DNA of 34,604 nucleotides from Clostridium sp. Marseille-P2415 (GCF_900155545.1 NZ_LT732525.1:49135-83738); one strand, 5' to 3'; shown: positions 7,621 to 16,583, numbered from the stretch's first letter. The notes: generated by a model not told the origin, from the sequence alone. Translations and numbers: made by a program.

Positions 7621-8538
7621 CTAGTCTCTAAGCTGTGGGTCAAGCGCATCCCTCAGACCGTCACCTAAAATATTAAATGCTAATACAAGTAAACATAAAA
7701 GTAAACTAGGATATAATAAATGGGCAGGATAAAATGCCATAGCCTCCTGACCTGCTGAAAGTAATGTTCCCAAACTAAAAGCAGGTGGCTGAAGACCGAT
7801 CCCTAAAAAAGAAAGTACGGTTTCGTCAAAAATAATATAAGGAATCGATGTGGCCAGATCCAGAATTAATAAACTTAACGTATTAGGGATTAAATGTTTA
7901 ACAATTACTCTTCCGGAAGATGCTCCTAAAGCCGCTGATGCCATAATGTATTCACTTTCTCTAAGCTTAAGAATCTGACCTCTTACCATTCGTGCTGTAC
8001 TTGTCCAGTTAGTGATACATAATGCAAATAATAAAGGGAGATAACCATTTCCTAATACAACTAAAATGATTAAAGTAACGATAAGATAAGGAATACTATT
8101 TAATACCTCTACAATACGCATCATGATGTCATCTGCAAAACCGCCCATGTATGCCATAACAGCTCCGTAAATACAACCTATAATCACTTTAAGGCTTGCT
8201 GCAACCATAGCAACAATAATCGAAAATCTTAAACCTTTCCATAAACGGGAAAATAGGTCTCTTCCTAAATAATCAGTCCCCAGCCAATATGTACGACTCG
8301 GCGTCAAATTTTTAATTTCCGGCATTAAGGTTGTATAATTTTGACCACTTAAGCCAGGTCCAATCATAGACATAATAAAAAGAATCATGAGTACAGCCAT
8401 TGATAACATGGCTAATTTATTTTTCTTTAATCTCCGCCATGCATCCTGCCAGTAACTGATATTAGGCCTGACAACCTCATCAGCATTAAACTTAGACTGG
8501 TCAGCGAGTTCAAATCTTTTATCTGCCAATGAATTCAT
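7621..8538 (-). CDS. oppC: Oligopeptide ABC transporter permease OppC
   Basis: An integral membrane subunit of 305 residues. It has an N-terminal cytoplasmic segment with YWQDAWRRLKKNKLAML (the OppC_N domain), a first membrane helix, then GTDYLGRDLFSRLWKGLRFS, the standard lead-in to the BPD_transp_1 domain. The coupling region is around AALGASSGRVIVKHLIPNT. It ends GDGLRDALDPQLRD, typical of OppC/DppC. oppB lies 17 bases upstream. Confidence 0.94.
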   Translation of the reverse strand: MNSLADKRFELADQSKFNADEVVRPNISYWQDAWRRLKKNKLAMLSMAVLMILFIMSMIGPGLSGQNYTTLMPEIKNLTPSRTYWLGTDYLGRDLFSRLWKGLRFSIIVAMVAASLKVIIGCIYGAVMAYMGGFADDIMMRIVEVLNSIPYLIVTLIILVVLGNGYLPLLFALCITNWTSTARMVRGQILKLRESEYIMASAALGASSGRVIVKHLIPNTLSLLILDLATSIPYIIFDETVLSFLGIGLQPPAFSLGTLLSAGQEAMAFYPAHLLYPSLLLCLLVLAFNILGDGLRDALDPQLRD

Positions 8539-8555
8539 TCTATTTCTCCTTTCCG

Positions 8556-9521
8556 TTATTTCCCGGTACCGATTTTAATACGCGGATCGACAATAACATA
8601 TAAAATATCTGTTATCAACATTGTTATAACCGTAACAATGGCATAAAATGTTGTTCCTGCCAGGACAATCGGAATATCTCTTCCCTGAACAGCTTCTATA
8701 TAATATCGTCCCATTCCGGGAATGGAGAAAACGCGCTCTATGAACAGAGAACCCGTCAGAATACTTGCCACAGTTGTAGGCAGTACGGTGATAATAGGAA
8801 TAAATGAATTACGTACAACATGATTTTTCACAATCTGCATTTCAGAAAGTCCTTTTGCTCTTGCTGTAAGGGTATATTCCTGGTTAATGCTTTCCAGCAT
8901 ACTCGTTTTTGTCAGTCTTGAATAATAGGCGATGAAACTGCAGGAACCGGCAATGGTTGGAAGGATCGTATATTTCCAGCCCCCAAACCACAATTCTTTT
9001 CCTTTCGGCCATCCAATAATAGGCAGCTTCAGTAACTCTCCATTTGCACAGTATTTTTGAAGCAGAAGTGATATAACCAGCGAAGGCAGGGATACTAAAA
9101 TCATAGCTCCGACTAATATGAGCTTATCCCAGAAACTTCCTCTCTTCATAGCTGCTATTATACCCAATAAAATACCTGCAGTCACACCTAATAAAATCTG
9201 CTGAATACTAAGCCTGACCGTCACCGGAAGCTTCGCCTTTAGATTTTTAATAAATGTTTCGCCTGGTCTGATAATCGATTCTCCAAAGTCACCCTTTACA
9301 ATCAGCCCCTTCATGGTAATCACATATCGCTGAACGACAGGCTTATCATATCCGTATTTTTCTATAATCTTTGTTTGCACCGTTTGTGGTAATTTGGCGA
9401 TCTTTGAAGTCAGTGCATTTCCAGGGATTGCTGCCAGCAGGAAGAAAGTAGCTGTCACAATCAAATACAAGGTAATAAGCATTTCCAATACTCTTCGGAC
9501 GATGTATTTTGCCATATTCAT
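8556..9521 (-). CDS. oppB: Oligopeptide ABC transporter permease OppB
   Basis: The first permease of the importer, 321 residues, starting with the OppB/DppB pattern YIVRRVLEMLITLYLIVTAT followed by FFLLAAIPGNAL. The coupling segment TARAKGLSEMQIVKNHVVRN, the ERVFSIPGMGRYYIEAV motif and the ending VDPRIKIG are family hallmarks. Six transmembrane segments are expected. It follows oppA after 79 bases that contain a long hairpin. Confidence 0.94.
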   Translation of the reverse strand: MNMAKYIVRRVLEMLITLYLIVTATFFLLAAIPGNALTSKIAKLPQTVQTKIIEKYGYDKPVVQRYVITMKGLIVKGDFGESIIRPGETFIKNLKAKLPVTVRLSIQQILLGVTAGILLGIIAAMKRGSFWDKLILVGAMILVSLPSLVISLLLQKYCANGELLKLPIIGWPKGKELWFGGWKYTILPTIAGSCSFIAYYSRLTKTSMLESINQEYTLTARAKGLSEMQIVKNHVVRNSFIPIITVLPTTVASILTGSLFIERVFSIPGMGRYYIEAVQGRDIPIVLAGTTFYAIVTVITMLITDILYVIVDPRIKIGTGK

Positions 9522-9541
9522 TCTCTCCCTAATCTATAAAG

Positions 9542-9586
9542 TATACCAAAAGCACATCGGATTTTGCCGATGCGCTATGTGGTATA
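9542..9586 (-). terminator. Intergenic hairpin between oppA and oppB
   Basis: An imperfect long stem: TATACCA/TGGTATA outside and GCGCATCGG/CCGATGTGC inside, with a small internal loop and a CAAAAT apical loop. On the transcribed strand only a short TTTATAG follows. It probably acts as a partial terminator or 3'-stabilising hairpin, giving more oppA than oppBCDF mRNA. That effect is inference. Confidence 0.6.
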
Positions 9587-9600
9587 ACCATTAAGTCTAT

Positions 9601-11343
9601 TTATTCTTCCACAATACAAGCATATCTGAATTCATACTTTCCGCCAAAAACAGGATATTGAAAACCGTGAAGACGATTATTAATATAACTATGTTTATCA
9701 CGATAAAGAAGAGGTTTGATTGCTGCGTCCTCTTTGATTAAGATATTTTCTGCTTCACCATATAGCTCCATGCGCTTATTATTATCTTGTTCTGCTGCCA
9801 GCTGATCAAGGATTTGGTCATATTTTTCACTTGAATATTTACCATAATTACTTGTTCCTCCGGTTCTAAAGACATCAATAAATGACATAGGATCATTATA
9901 ATCTGCTCCCCATAGCTGCATACATAAGTCAAATTCACCAGCAAGCTGTGCTGCATGTGCAAGTCCAAAGTCGCCTACAATATTAAGATCTACCTTAATG
10001 CCTAAATTATCTTGTATCCGTTGTACTACATATTGCTCAATGTCTTTTTCTATTGTTGATTCGCCATAGCCTAAGAATTGGATCGTAATCGTGCCTAAAT
10101 CATCTGTATCTTTTCCAAGTTCTTTTAATCCTTCATGAAATAACGCCTGTAATTTTTCCGGATTATTGGCATATTCGTTATATTCTTCTTTAATCGGTTC
10201 TGCTACTTCTGTACGATATTCTTTATCCCCAACTTTAATATTTGGTGTTACAAGGCCATAAGCTGCGGTATATCTGCTATTATAAACAGAATCAATAAAT
10301 GTCTGGCTGTCTAATGTATAAGCTATTGCTTTTCTTACTTTTGCATTCTGCATTAAACCGCTGGGACATGATTCTTTTGTATTAAATGCAATAAATTGTG
10401 AAGTAACATCCCCAGCCGTATAAAGCTGGCATTTGCCTTCACTTGCTGCCTGATCCCATTGTTTTAAATAATCACCGGAAGCTGCTACAAAATCTAATTG
10501 ACCTGCTTCAAATAACTGGAACTGGGTAGCGGTTTCATCCACCTGCTGTAAATCAATTTCCTCTAAGGCAATATTTTCTGCATCCCAATACTCTGGATTT
10601 TTTACAAAAACTGTACTTTGGTTAGCTGTATATTCCTGTACCATATATGGTCCGCAGGATAAGGTCTGCATTGCATCCGTACCGTATGTATCACCGTATT
10701 TTTCAATATTATCTACACGGATTGGATCAAACATTGTATAAGCTAATTTGTCAACAAAATAAGGCTCTGGTGCTTCAAGCGTAAATTTTAAAGTATAATC
10801 ATCAACAGCTTCTACACCTACTTCATCAAAACCACATTTCCCATTGTAATAGTTCTCCGCATTTTTAATCGGAAATGCAAAAAAAGCATATTGACACGCT
10901 AAATCTGCGTTCAACACTCTTTCTACAGCATCTTTATACTGGCTGGCAACTACTTCTGCCCCATCCGACCATTTATTTTTTCTTAAATGAAACGTATATG
11001 TAAGACCATCTTCTGAAATTTCATAATTTTCACATCCTGCATTTTCCAGAACACCATTATTCTCTCTGAATAAACCTTCGCAAGTTGCTAAAAAAAACGA
11101 ACCTGACTCAGAATCTCCAACCTGCGCGGTATCAAATGTAACGACATGAAATTGCTGGCCATGTGCAATCTGTTCTGATGCAAGTGTCTCTCCGTTCGGT
11201 CCTTTTTTTTCATTCTGTGATGTTTTTTGAGTACCTGCAGTATCCCCGCCTGCAGATTTACCAGCAGAACCGCTGCATCCGGCTAAACTGGATGCAACCA
11301 GTCCTGATACGATTAACATACTAAAAAACTTTCTTAATTTCAT
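9601..11343 (-). CDS. oppA: Oligopeptide-binding lipoprotein OppA (SBP family 5)
   Basis: The extracellular peptide-binding component, 580 residues. A lipoprotein signal peptide ends with the lipobox LAGC (Cys 23), followed by a Gly/Ser/Lys-rich linker. Family 5 features include ENYEISEDGLTYTFHLRKNKWSDG, a TLSCGPYMVQEY segment and ADYNDPMSFIDVF near the C-terminus. It is preceded by a leader with a short ORF and an inverted repeat, and lies downstream of the M3 oligopeptidase gene on the same strand, which points to peptide import coupled to intracellular hydrolysis. Confidence 0.93.
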   Translation of the reverse strand: MKLRKFFSMLIVSGLVASSLAGCSGSAGKSAGGDTAGTQKTSQNEKKGPNGETLASEQIAHGQQFHVVTFDTAQVGDSESGSFFLATCEGLFRENNGVLENAGCENYEISEDGLTYTFHLRKNKWSDGAEVVASQYKDAVERVLNADLACQYAFFAFPIKNAENYYNGKCGFDEVGVEAVDDYTLKFTLEAPEPYFVDKLAYTMFDPIRVDNIEKYGDTYGTDAMQTLSCGPYMVQEYTANQSTVFVKNPEYWDAENIALEEIDLQQVDETATQFQLFEAGQLDFVAASGDYLKQWDQAASEGKCQLYTAGDVTSQFIAFNTKESCPSGLMQNAKVRKAIAYTLDSQTFIDSVYNSRYTAAYGLVTPNIKVGDKEYRTEVAEPIKEEYNEYANNPEKLQALFHEGLKELGKDTDDLGTITIQFLGYGESTIEKDIEQYVVQRIQDNLGIKVDLNIVGDFGLAHAAQLAGEFDLCMQLWGADYNDPMSFIDVFRTGGTSNYGKYSSEKYDQILDQLAAEQDNNKRMELYGEAENILIKEDAAIKPLLYRDKHSYINNRLHGFQYPVFGGKYEFRYACIVEE

Positions 11344-11380
11344 TGATATCCATCCCTTTCACTTGAATTTTTATACATAG

Positions 11381-11397
11381 ATACAAAACTTTTGTAT
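11381..11397. promoter_or_regulatory. Perfect inverted repeat upstream of oppA (operator candidate)
   Basis: ATACAAAA-C-TTTTGTAT: two perfect 8-bp arms around one base, 38 bases before the oppA start. The 1-base centre rules out a stable RNA hairpin and favours a dimeric protein-binding site. The ArsR-type regulator encoded upstream is one candidate binder, but no equal copy was seen at its own promoter. Confidence 0.5.
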
Positions 11398-11419
11398 TAC
11401 CACATTGCTTTGTAAGCGC

Positions 11420-11455
11420 CTATGGAAAGGAATCATATCTATTATTTTTTTTCAT
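11420..11455 (-). CDS. Possible 11-residue leader peptide of oppA
   Basis: An ATG at 11455-11453 opens an 11-codon ORF (MKKNNRYDSFP, then TAG). It is preceded at ideal distance by AAGGAGG, the strongest ribosome binding site in this gap. It lies 76 bases before the oppA start. It could be a leader peptide controlling oppA translation or termination, or a chance start codon. No regulatory codon run is obvious. Confidence 0.35.
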   Translation of the reverse strand: MKKNNRYDSFP

Positions 11456-11521
11456 CCTGGCCCTCCTTAAATTTTTTTATAGATTTAACGATCAGCTGAC
11501 AGCTTTTCGTATACTATACGG

Positions 11522-13204
11522 TTATGATATGGTAATATATAATGTTTCCAGTTTCTCAACGATTCTCTTCACACATCCATCTTCAAACGGACTGGCTAAC
11601 CCTGCTTCTTTCAGCATATTAGTAAAGAAATCACTGGCTGATAAAGTACAAAGCTTTAAGTAGCTGTCCCAGGCTTCCCGGTAATTTTCATCCATTCTTA
11701 TTTTGTACTGGAATGCGCAAATCTGGGCAATACAGTAATCAATATAATAGAAGGGATCATCATAGATGTGAGGCTGCTTTTGCCAAAATCCCCCTTTTTC
11801 AAAGTATGGAAATCCCGTATAATCCAAATGCGGCCGATACTCCTTTTCTAACTGCTTCCAGGCATTATGCCTTTCCGCCGGAGTCATATGAGGATTTTCA
11901 TATACAATGTGCTGGAATTCATCTACCATACATCCATAGGGAATAAATATGGCAGCGTCTTCCAGATGCATAGAAAGGTAATCATCTGTTCGGTTCCCAA
12001 AAAATTTATTCATCCAGGGTTCAGTAAAAAATTCCATTGACATGGAGTGAATCTCTGCTGTTTCCATCGTGATATCAGCATGTTCTTTGATTGGATCCTT
12101 TCCAGAGAGATAACCTTGGAAAGCGTGACCGCATTCGTGAGTAATTACGTTGATATCTTTGCTCGTTCCATTAAAATTTGCAAAAATGAAGGGGGAGTTA
12201 TAATCAGGAAGGTAGGTCATGTATCCCCCCGCCCGTTTTTTCTTTCTGCCCAACACATCAAACAATTCATTTTCAGACATAAAATCAAAAAATTCCTTTG
12301 TTTCTTTGGAAAGTTCCCCATACATGTTCCGTGCACAAGCCATAATTTCTTCCGGAGTACCAATTGGCTCCGGATTACCATCTGCAAAGAAAACACCTTC
12401 ATCTATACAAGATAATTTTTCCAGACCTAACCGATTTTTTCTTCTTTCGTGAAGCTTTTCTGCAAATGGCACAAAATATTCCTTTACTTGTTTTCTGAAA
12501 TTTTCTACCATATCTTTGCCATAGCAATTTCTCTTTACACGATCATACCCTAATTCTACGAAATTATCATGACCTAATTCCTGCGCCTGTTTTGTACGAT
12601 TTTTCACTAGCTTATCATAGATGGAATCAAGTTCCTCACCGTTCGCTTCAAAAAAGGCACAGTATTTTGTATATGCTTTTTGCCGTACTTCTTTATCCTT
12701 ATGGGTTAAATATTTTCTTAATAACGAAAGGTTCAGTGTTTCCCCCTCCCAGTCGATTTCTGCACTGGCGATCAGCTTATCGTATGCAGTTGTCAGGACA
12801 TTTTCTTCCTGCTTAAGCGGTATCAGCTTTTTATCAAAAGATCTTATATTAAGTTGAATATTCTTAAATGCTACAGCTCCTATCTTTTCTTCTAAATATG
12901 TTCTATATGGAGATTCATACATCTGCCGTGCATATATTACATTCATATCAATAAGTTCAGGCTCTGTTTCATCATAATAATTTTGTTCTTCTTCATAGAA
13001 ATCATCTGTCGTATCAATATCATGTCTGATTTTTGCAATTGTGATCATTGTATCAATTTCATCTTTGAATTTATAATACTTTTTATGAACCTCGAACTGG
13101 GCTTCACCACTTTTTGCATATGCAAATTCTTTCATAAGCTCTTCGAACTGAACCTTTTTTTCTTCTAAATCTACTCTTTGATAGGGCATTTCTTTAAACT
13201 TCAT
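11522..13204 (-). CDS. M3-family oligoendopeptidase (PepF-like)
   Basis: A cytoplasmic zinc metallopeptidase of 560 residues that would hydrolyse imported short peptides. The active site HECGH (356-360) lies in NVITHECGHAFQGY, with a downstream Glu ligand in the METAEIHSMSMEFF segment (E384). Other family marks are the helical N-terminal half, YLPDYNSPFIFANF before the active site, and YIDYCIAQICAFQY near the end. It is translationally linked to the regulator upstream: the ribosome binding site GGAGGATTAAA lies within the regulator's last codons and the genes are one base apart. oppA follows 178 bases later. Confidence 0.92.
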   Translation of the reverse strand: MKFKEMPYQRVDLEEKKVQFEELMKEFAYAKSGEAQFEVHKKYYKFKDEIDTMITIAKIRHDIDTTDDFYEEEQNYYDETEPELIDMNVIYARQMYESPYRTYLEEKIGAVAFKNIQLNIRSFDKKLIPLKQEENVLTTAYDKLIASAEIDWEGETLNLSLLRKYLTHKDKEVRQKAYTKYCAFFEANGEELDSIYDKLVKNRTKQAQELGHDNFVELGYDRVKRNCYGKDMVENFRKQVKEYFVPFAEKLHERRKNRLGLEKLSCIDEGVFFADGNPEPIGTPEEIMACARNMYGELSKETKEFFDFMSENELFDVLGRKKKRAGGYMTYLPDYNSPFIFANFNGTSKDINVITHECGHAFQGYLSGKDPIKEHADITMETAEIHSMSMEFFTEPWMNKFFGNRTDDYLSMHLEDAAIFIPYGCMVDEFQHIVYENPHMTPAERHNAWKQLEKEYRPHLDYTGFPYFEKGGFWQKQPHIYDDPFYYIDYCIAQICAFQYKIRMDENYREAWDSYLKLCTLSASDFFTNMLKEAGLASPFEDGCVKRIVEKLETLYITIS

Positions 13205-13205
13205 T

Positions 13206-14318
13206 TTAATCCTCCAATAATTTGTTTTTCGTAACTTCTAATAAATAATTGACAGCCTCCTTGTTCATTTGATAATAAACTTTATTATCTGATTTTTCTA
13301 TATTAATAAGACCCATCTTCATAAGTGTATTCATATGATGGGAAATAGTAGCAGTAGTAAGCTTCAGTTCTGCAGCAATTTCCTGTCCATATGCTTTGTG
13401 GTTCCGAATAAACCGTAAAATCTCAAATTTACTAGGATCAGATAATAGCTTTAATCCATTGCTCAATTCCTGATTTGTCAATTGTCTTTTTGTAACTTGA
13501 TAATTGCAGTCGAACAATATTCCCACATCTAATATATGGTAATCTCCCATATTTTCATCATTGCCATAAAAAATGACCCGGTTACAAGACATAATTTGTG
13601 TTCGAATGAAAGTCGGTTTACTGGGATAACTATCTTCACTGATGTTATAAAAACTATTCATTAATTTATGAAAATTATGTTGTTGAAAATATTCCACCCA
13701 ATACTTGGTGGCTGTTTCTTTTAATTCTAATAATGTTTCTTCATGTTTTTTTAATACTGCAACCGTCTGATCAAGGATTTCATAAAGAATATCCAGGTGC
13801 TTGCCGGAATGTTCGATTAATTCCAATAACTGCCACTTTTGCGCTGGTTCGCATTCCAGGTTGCTAATTCTGTCTGTAAATGAAACCATCTGACCATTTT
13901 CATAAGCTGAAGTCTTTAAATCTATATCATCAAATGAAAGCTCTAAGGTATTATCATTTTTTATAGAATCCAATGATTGTTTAATAAAACTTTTTAGTTC
14001 ATTCTTACTGCCGGAAAATATGGAATGCCTCATACATTGATATAGTATTTTTGCAATACATATGTTTTCCGATATGAATTTGGTAAAATAAAATTTAATA
14101 TTTGGATTGTTCATATCTGTATGCTTTTCAATATCTTCCTGGATAAAGAATAACTTATCTAACTGATAACAAATCTTAGCATGCTTCTTTTCATCTGTGC
14201 GTTTTAGAAGATCATTTTTTAAATTCTGATAAGTATTTTTATTAATAATCCGAAATAATAATTCAATACTTTCTGTATAATAATCAATTTCTTTTACTAC
14301 TGTACACTCTATGCTCAT
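13206..14318 (-). CDS. ArsR-type HTH regulator with a long N-terminal sensor region
   Basis: A 370-residue protein. The winged helix is C-terminal: residues ~285-360 contain LKLLSDPSKFEILRFIRNH, QEIAAELKLTTATISHHM and LNTLMKMGLINIEKS-type sequence of the ArsR/HTH_5 group. The ~280 residues before it are helix-rich and Lys/Glu-rich, and match nothing I recognise. Ordinary ArsR proteins are ~100 residues, so this region is probably a ligand-sensing domain. As first gene of a transcript with the oligopeptidase, and upstream of opp, it likely controls peptide use; the ligand is unknown. The start has GGTGAGGT upstream and a near-consensus promoter. Confidence 0.82.
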   Translation of the reverse strand: MSIECTVVKEIDYYTESIELLFRIINKNTYQNLKNDLLKRTDEKKHAKICYQLDKLFFIQEDIEKHTDMNNPNIKFYFTKFISENICIAKILYQCMRHSIFSGSKNELKSFIKQSLDSIKNDNTLELSFDDIDLKTSAYENGQMVSFTDRISNLECEPAQKWQLLELIEHSGKHLDILYEILDQTVAVLKKHEETLLELKETATKYWVEYFQQHNFHKLMNSFYNISEDSYPSKPTFIRTQIMSCNRVIFYGNDENMGDYHILDVGILFDCNYQVTKRQLTNQELSNGLKLLSDPSKFEILRFIRNHKAYGQEIAAELKLTTATISHHMNTLMKMGLINIEKSDNKVYYQMNKEAVNYLLEVTKNKLLED

Positions 14319-14386
14319 TGTACAACCTCACCACTTTACAAGAATAATCCATCAATACGATACATGAATAAAGTTCAATTTTTTTT

Positions 14387-14414
14387 ATTATATCATCAAT
14401 TAGAAGGTTGTCAA
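14387..14414 (-). promoter_or_regulatory. Promoter of the regulator-oligopeptidase operon
   Basis: On the minus strand TTGACA (14414-14409) and TATAAT (14392-14387), both perfect consensus, are separated by 16 bp. The leader to the regulator start is about 60 nt. A promoter this strong usually needs repression, consistent with autoregulation by the ArsR-type protein; that is inference. Confidence 0.82.
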
Positions 14415-14812
14415 TGGATATGTTAGATAAGCATCAAATATGATACAAATAACTTAAAAAGAAAAAGTGTTTAGTATATTTATGCATTCATTTCTCTTAT
14501 AATGTAAAGATGTTATGGTTTTCCAATTCAAAATACAATACGTTTGACGAAGGAAGTGTGAAGATTTTCTGATTGAAAGATTTTTAATCGATAGAACGGA
14601 TTCGTTTTATGATGGACTACCAGTACATCCGATCCTTTAAGACTCGTATACAACAACTTTGTCCTGTTTTACCGCAAAGAAAATGAGATAGGTGCTGTAC
14701 GGCTTATAATATATTTCGAGCCCTTGAATCAGCAGACCTGTTTTAGCGTAGGCCTCTGAAAAAGGGCTCAATTTTGATATGACATTTCTCTGCTCACATT
14801 GATTGATCCGTT
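14415..14812. other. Gene-free region with degenerate coding fragments
   Basis: About 400 bases without an intact gene. On the plus strand 14631-14759 is open for 42 codons and reads LVYNNFVLFYRKENEIGAV, which resembles the C-terminal core of RelE/ParE toxins. The preceding part is in another frame and no antitoxin is seen. The opposite strand of the same bases also yields a toxin-like stretch (YLIFFAVKQDKVVVY) followed by stops, so orientation is uncertain. GAGCCCTT at 14718-14725 can pair with AAGGGCTC at 14762-14769. Best read as decayed DNA. Confidence 0.3.
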
Positions 14813-16282
14813 TTAAAAAAACCTCATGATGTCTTCTGCGATCTGTTCCTTAGTCAACCGATTGTTGTGAAGAACCTCATTGACATCGAATCTATCAAGA
14901 AATTCTTTTTTCAGCCCGTAATTTAAAACCTTCACATCAGAATTTCCATAAAATCTTGCAATTTTTTCACCAAAACCACCATCTAATATTCCGTCCTCAA
15001 TCGTAAGTACCACATCGTGATTTGCTTTCAACTCTTCCAGCAACTGCTCATCCATGCCTGTAATGTACAGAGGATTAATTAACGTCGGCTGTACACCCGT
15101 TTTTTCGGCAATTTCATTTGCAGCATTTTTTCCAAGTGTATAAAATGTACCCAGTGCGATTATGGCTGCTTTGCTGCCTTTTTGTGTGACCTGATATTTA
15201 TTTAAGATACCGAAATCCCTTGTTGCAGGCTCTCCGCCGGAATTCACACTTCCGCCCGGTACACGGATAGCAACCGGATGCTGTTTCTGAGAAATGCTCC
15301 AGTCCAGCACGGCAAAATACTCCTCTTTCGTAGCAGGGGCGAGGTACACCATGTTCGGAATGTTAGAGATCATTGGTATGTCAAAGATACCAAGATGAGT
15401 GACATCATTCATGCCAAATACAGAGGCTTCAGATACAATAATTGTTGCCGGATTATTGTTGATACACAGATCCTGGGACAGCTGGTCATAGGTTCTCTGT
15501 ATAAATGTACTATATACACCGTATACAGGTTTACCTCCATTGGCTGCAATGCCTGACGCAAGAGCAACTGCGTGTTCTTCCGCAATTCCCACATCAACAA
15601 ACTGCTGCCCGGCTTCTTTCCTTCTATCAGCGGTAAATCCCAGAACCGTTGGGGTTGCAGAACTGATGGCAACTACGGTTTTATCTTCTTTCATCTTCTT
15701 CAGCAGAAAATCAGCTGTCATATCATAATAATTTTCACTATGAAAGGAATAAGAAGGTTTACCTGTTTTAACATCAAACGGCATACAATAATGCCAATTC
15801 TCCTTATTGTCTTCAGCCGGAGGATATCCTTTTCCTTTTTGAGTGCAGATATGCACTACAACAGGATGATCGGTGTCCTTTACCTTTTCAAATGCATCAA
15901 TTAACTGCCTGGTGTCATTTCCATCTTTCACAAAAAGATAATCAAGCCCCATTGCTTTAAATAAATTACATTCTGCTTTTCCGTCTGTATCACGAAGCAG
16001 TTTTAGATTTTTATAAAGTCCGCCATGATTTTCTGCAATGGACATATCATTGTCATTGACAACGATGATCAAATTACTATTTAATTCAGGTGCAAAGTCC
16101 AGCCCTTCCAACGCTTCGCCGCCGCTTAAAGACCCATCACCAATAATTGCAATAATATTCTCTTTTTCACCTTTTAAGTCCCTTGCTTTTGCAAGACCGC
16201 ATGCAAGACTGATTGATGTTGAAGTATGACCAAGAGTAAATAAATCATGTTTACTTTCATGCGGATCGCTGTATCCCGACAC
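14813..16282 (-). pseudogene. 1-deoxy-D-xylulose-5-phosphate synthase-like protein, N-terminally truncated
   Basis: The frame encodes most of a DXS-type thiamine-diphosphate enzyme (pyruvate + glyceraldehyde 3-phosphate to DXP). It has DLFTLGHTSTSISLACGLAKARDL, the ThDP/Mg motif GDGSLSGGEALEG with NDND, the transketolase pyrimidine domain with FVDVGIAEEHAVALASGIA, and the C-terminal TIEDGILDGGFGEKI. DXS is normally ~590-620 residues; this frame has 489 from a GTG at 16282, and homology (KDAFLYEEHYDD) continues upstream only to a TAA at 16324-16322. The N-terminal ~90-100 residues, including the conserved GGH and WDVGHQ regions, are absent. A nearby ATG (16340) is out of frame. I read this as a deletion-derived pseudogene; a separate N-terminal subunit elsewhere cannot be excluded. 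Confidence 0.75.
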
Positions 16283-16336
16283 ATCATCATAATGTTCCTC
16301 ATATAGGAAAGCATCTTTTACTTACTTCTTTTACAG

Positions 16337-16447
16337 TCATGATACATACCTCTTATAAAGCCTCAAACAAATTTCAAGCTTATCCGCTTTTATCAATTCT
16401 GCAATCATATCAGCCACAACCGCAGTAATACCCTGTTTAAGCTCCAC
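16337..16447 (-). CDS. Small 36-residue ORF ahead of the truncated DXS gene
   Basis: A GTG at 16447-16445 with a strong AAAGGAGGTTTCAGC upstream opens a 36-codon frame (MELKQGITAVVADMIAELIK and on to RYVS). Its TGA overlaps an ATG at 16340 in an ATGA arrangement, typical of translational coupling with a next gene whose reading frame (MTVKEVSKRCFPI) ends after 13 codons. It probably is an intact first gene or a remnant of an operon whose second gene was damaged by deletion. No family is recognised. Confidence 0.45.
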   Translation of the reverse strand: MELKQGITAVVADMIAELIKADKLEICLRLYKRYVS

Positions 16448-16477
16448 GCTGAAACCTCCTTTTTCTTTGCTGAACTG

Positions 16478-16508
16478 ATTGTAATACCTGGAGTTAACTC
16501 AAAGTCAA
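16478..16508 (-). promoter_or_regulatory. MerR-type promoter with 19-bp spacer and palindrome
   Basis: On the minus strand TTGACT (16508-16503) and TACAAT (16483-16478) are 19 bp apart. That is the unusually long spacing that MerR-family activators correct by untwisting DNA. Centred in the spacer is the palindrome GAGTTAACTC (16491-16500) within an imperfect repeat spanning 16487-16504, like sites bound by AdhR/NmlR-type MerR proteins. No MerR gene is in the window. Confidence 0.7.
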
Positions 16509-16540
16509 GAAATTTTTTTAAATAATTTTTTAAAAAGATT

Positions 16541-16583
16541 AAAATAAGAGCATACAAATTTCTGGCTCGTATGCTCTTATTTT
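16541..16583 (-). terminator. Strong terminator downstream of the GPP34-like gene
   Basis: A perfect 15-bp stem (AAAATAAGAGCATAC / GTATGCTCTTATTTT) with a 13-nt loop, followed on the minus strand by TTTTAATCTTTTT. The A-rich and T-rich flanks allow it to act in both directions. Confidence 0.88.
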
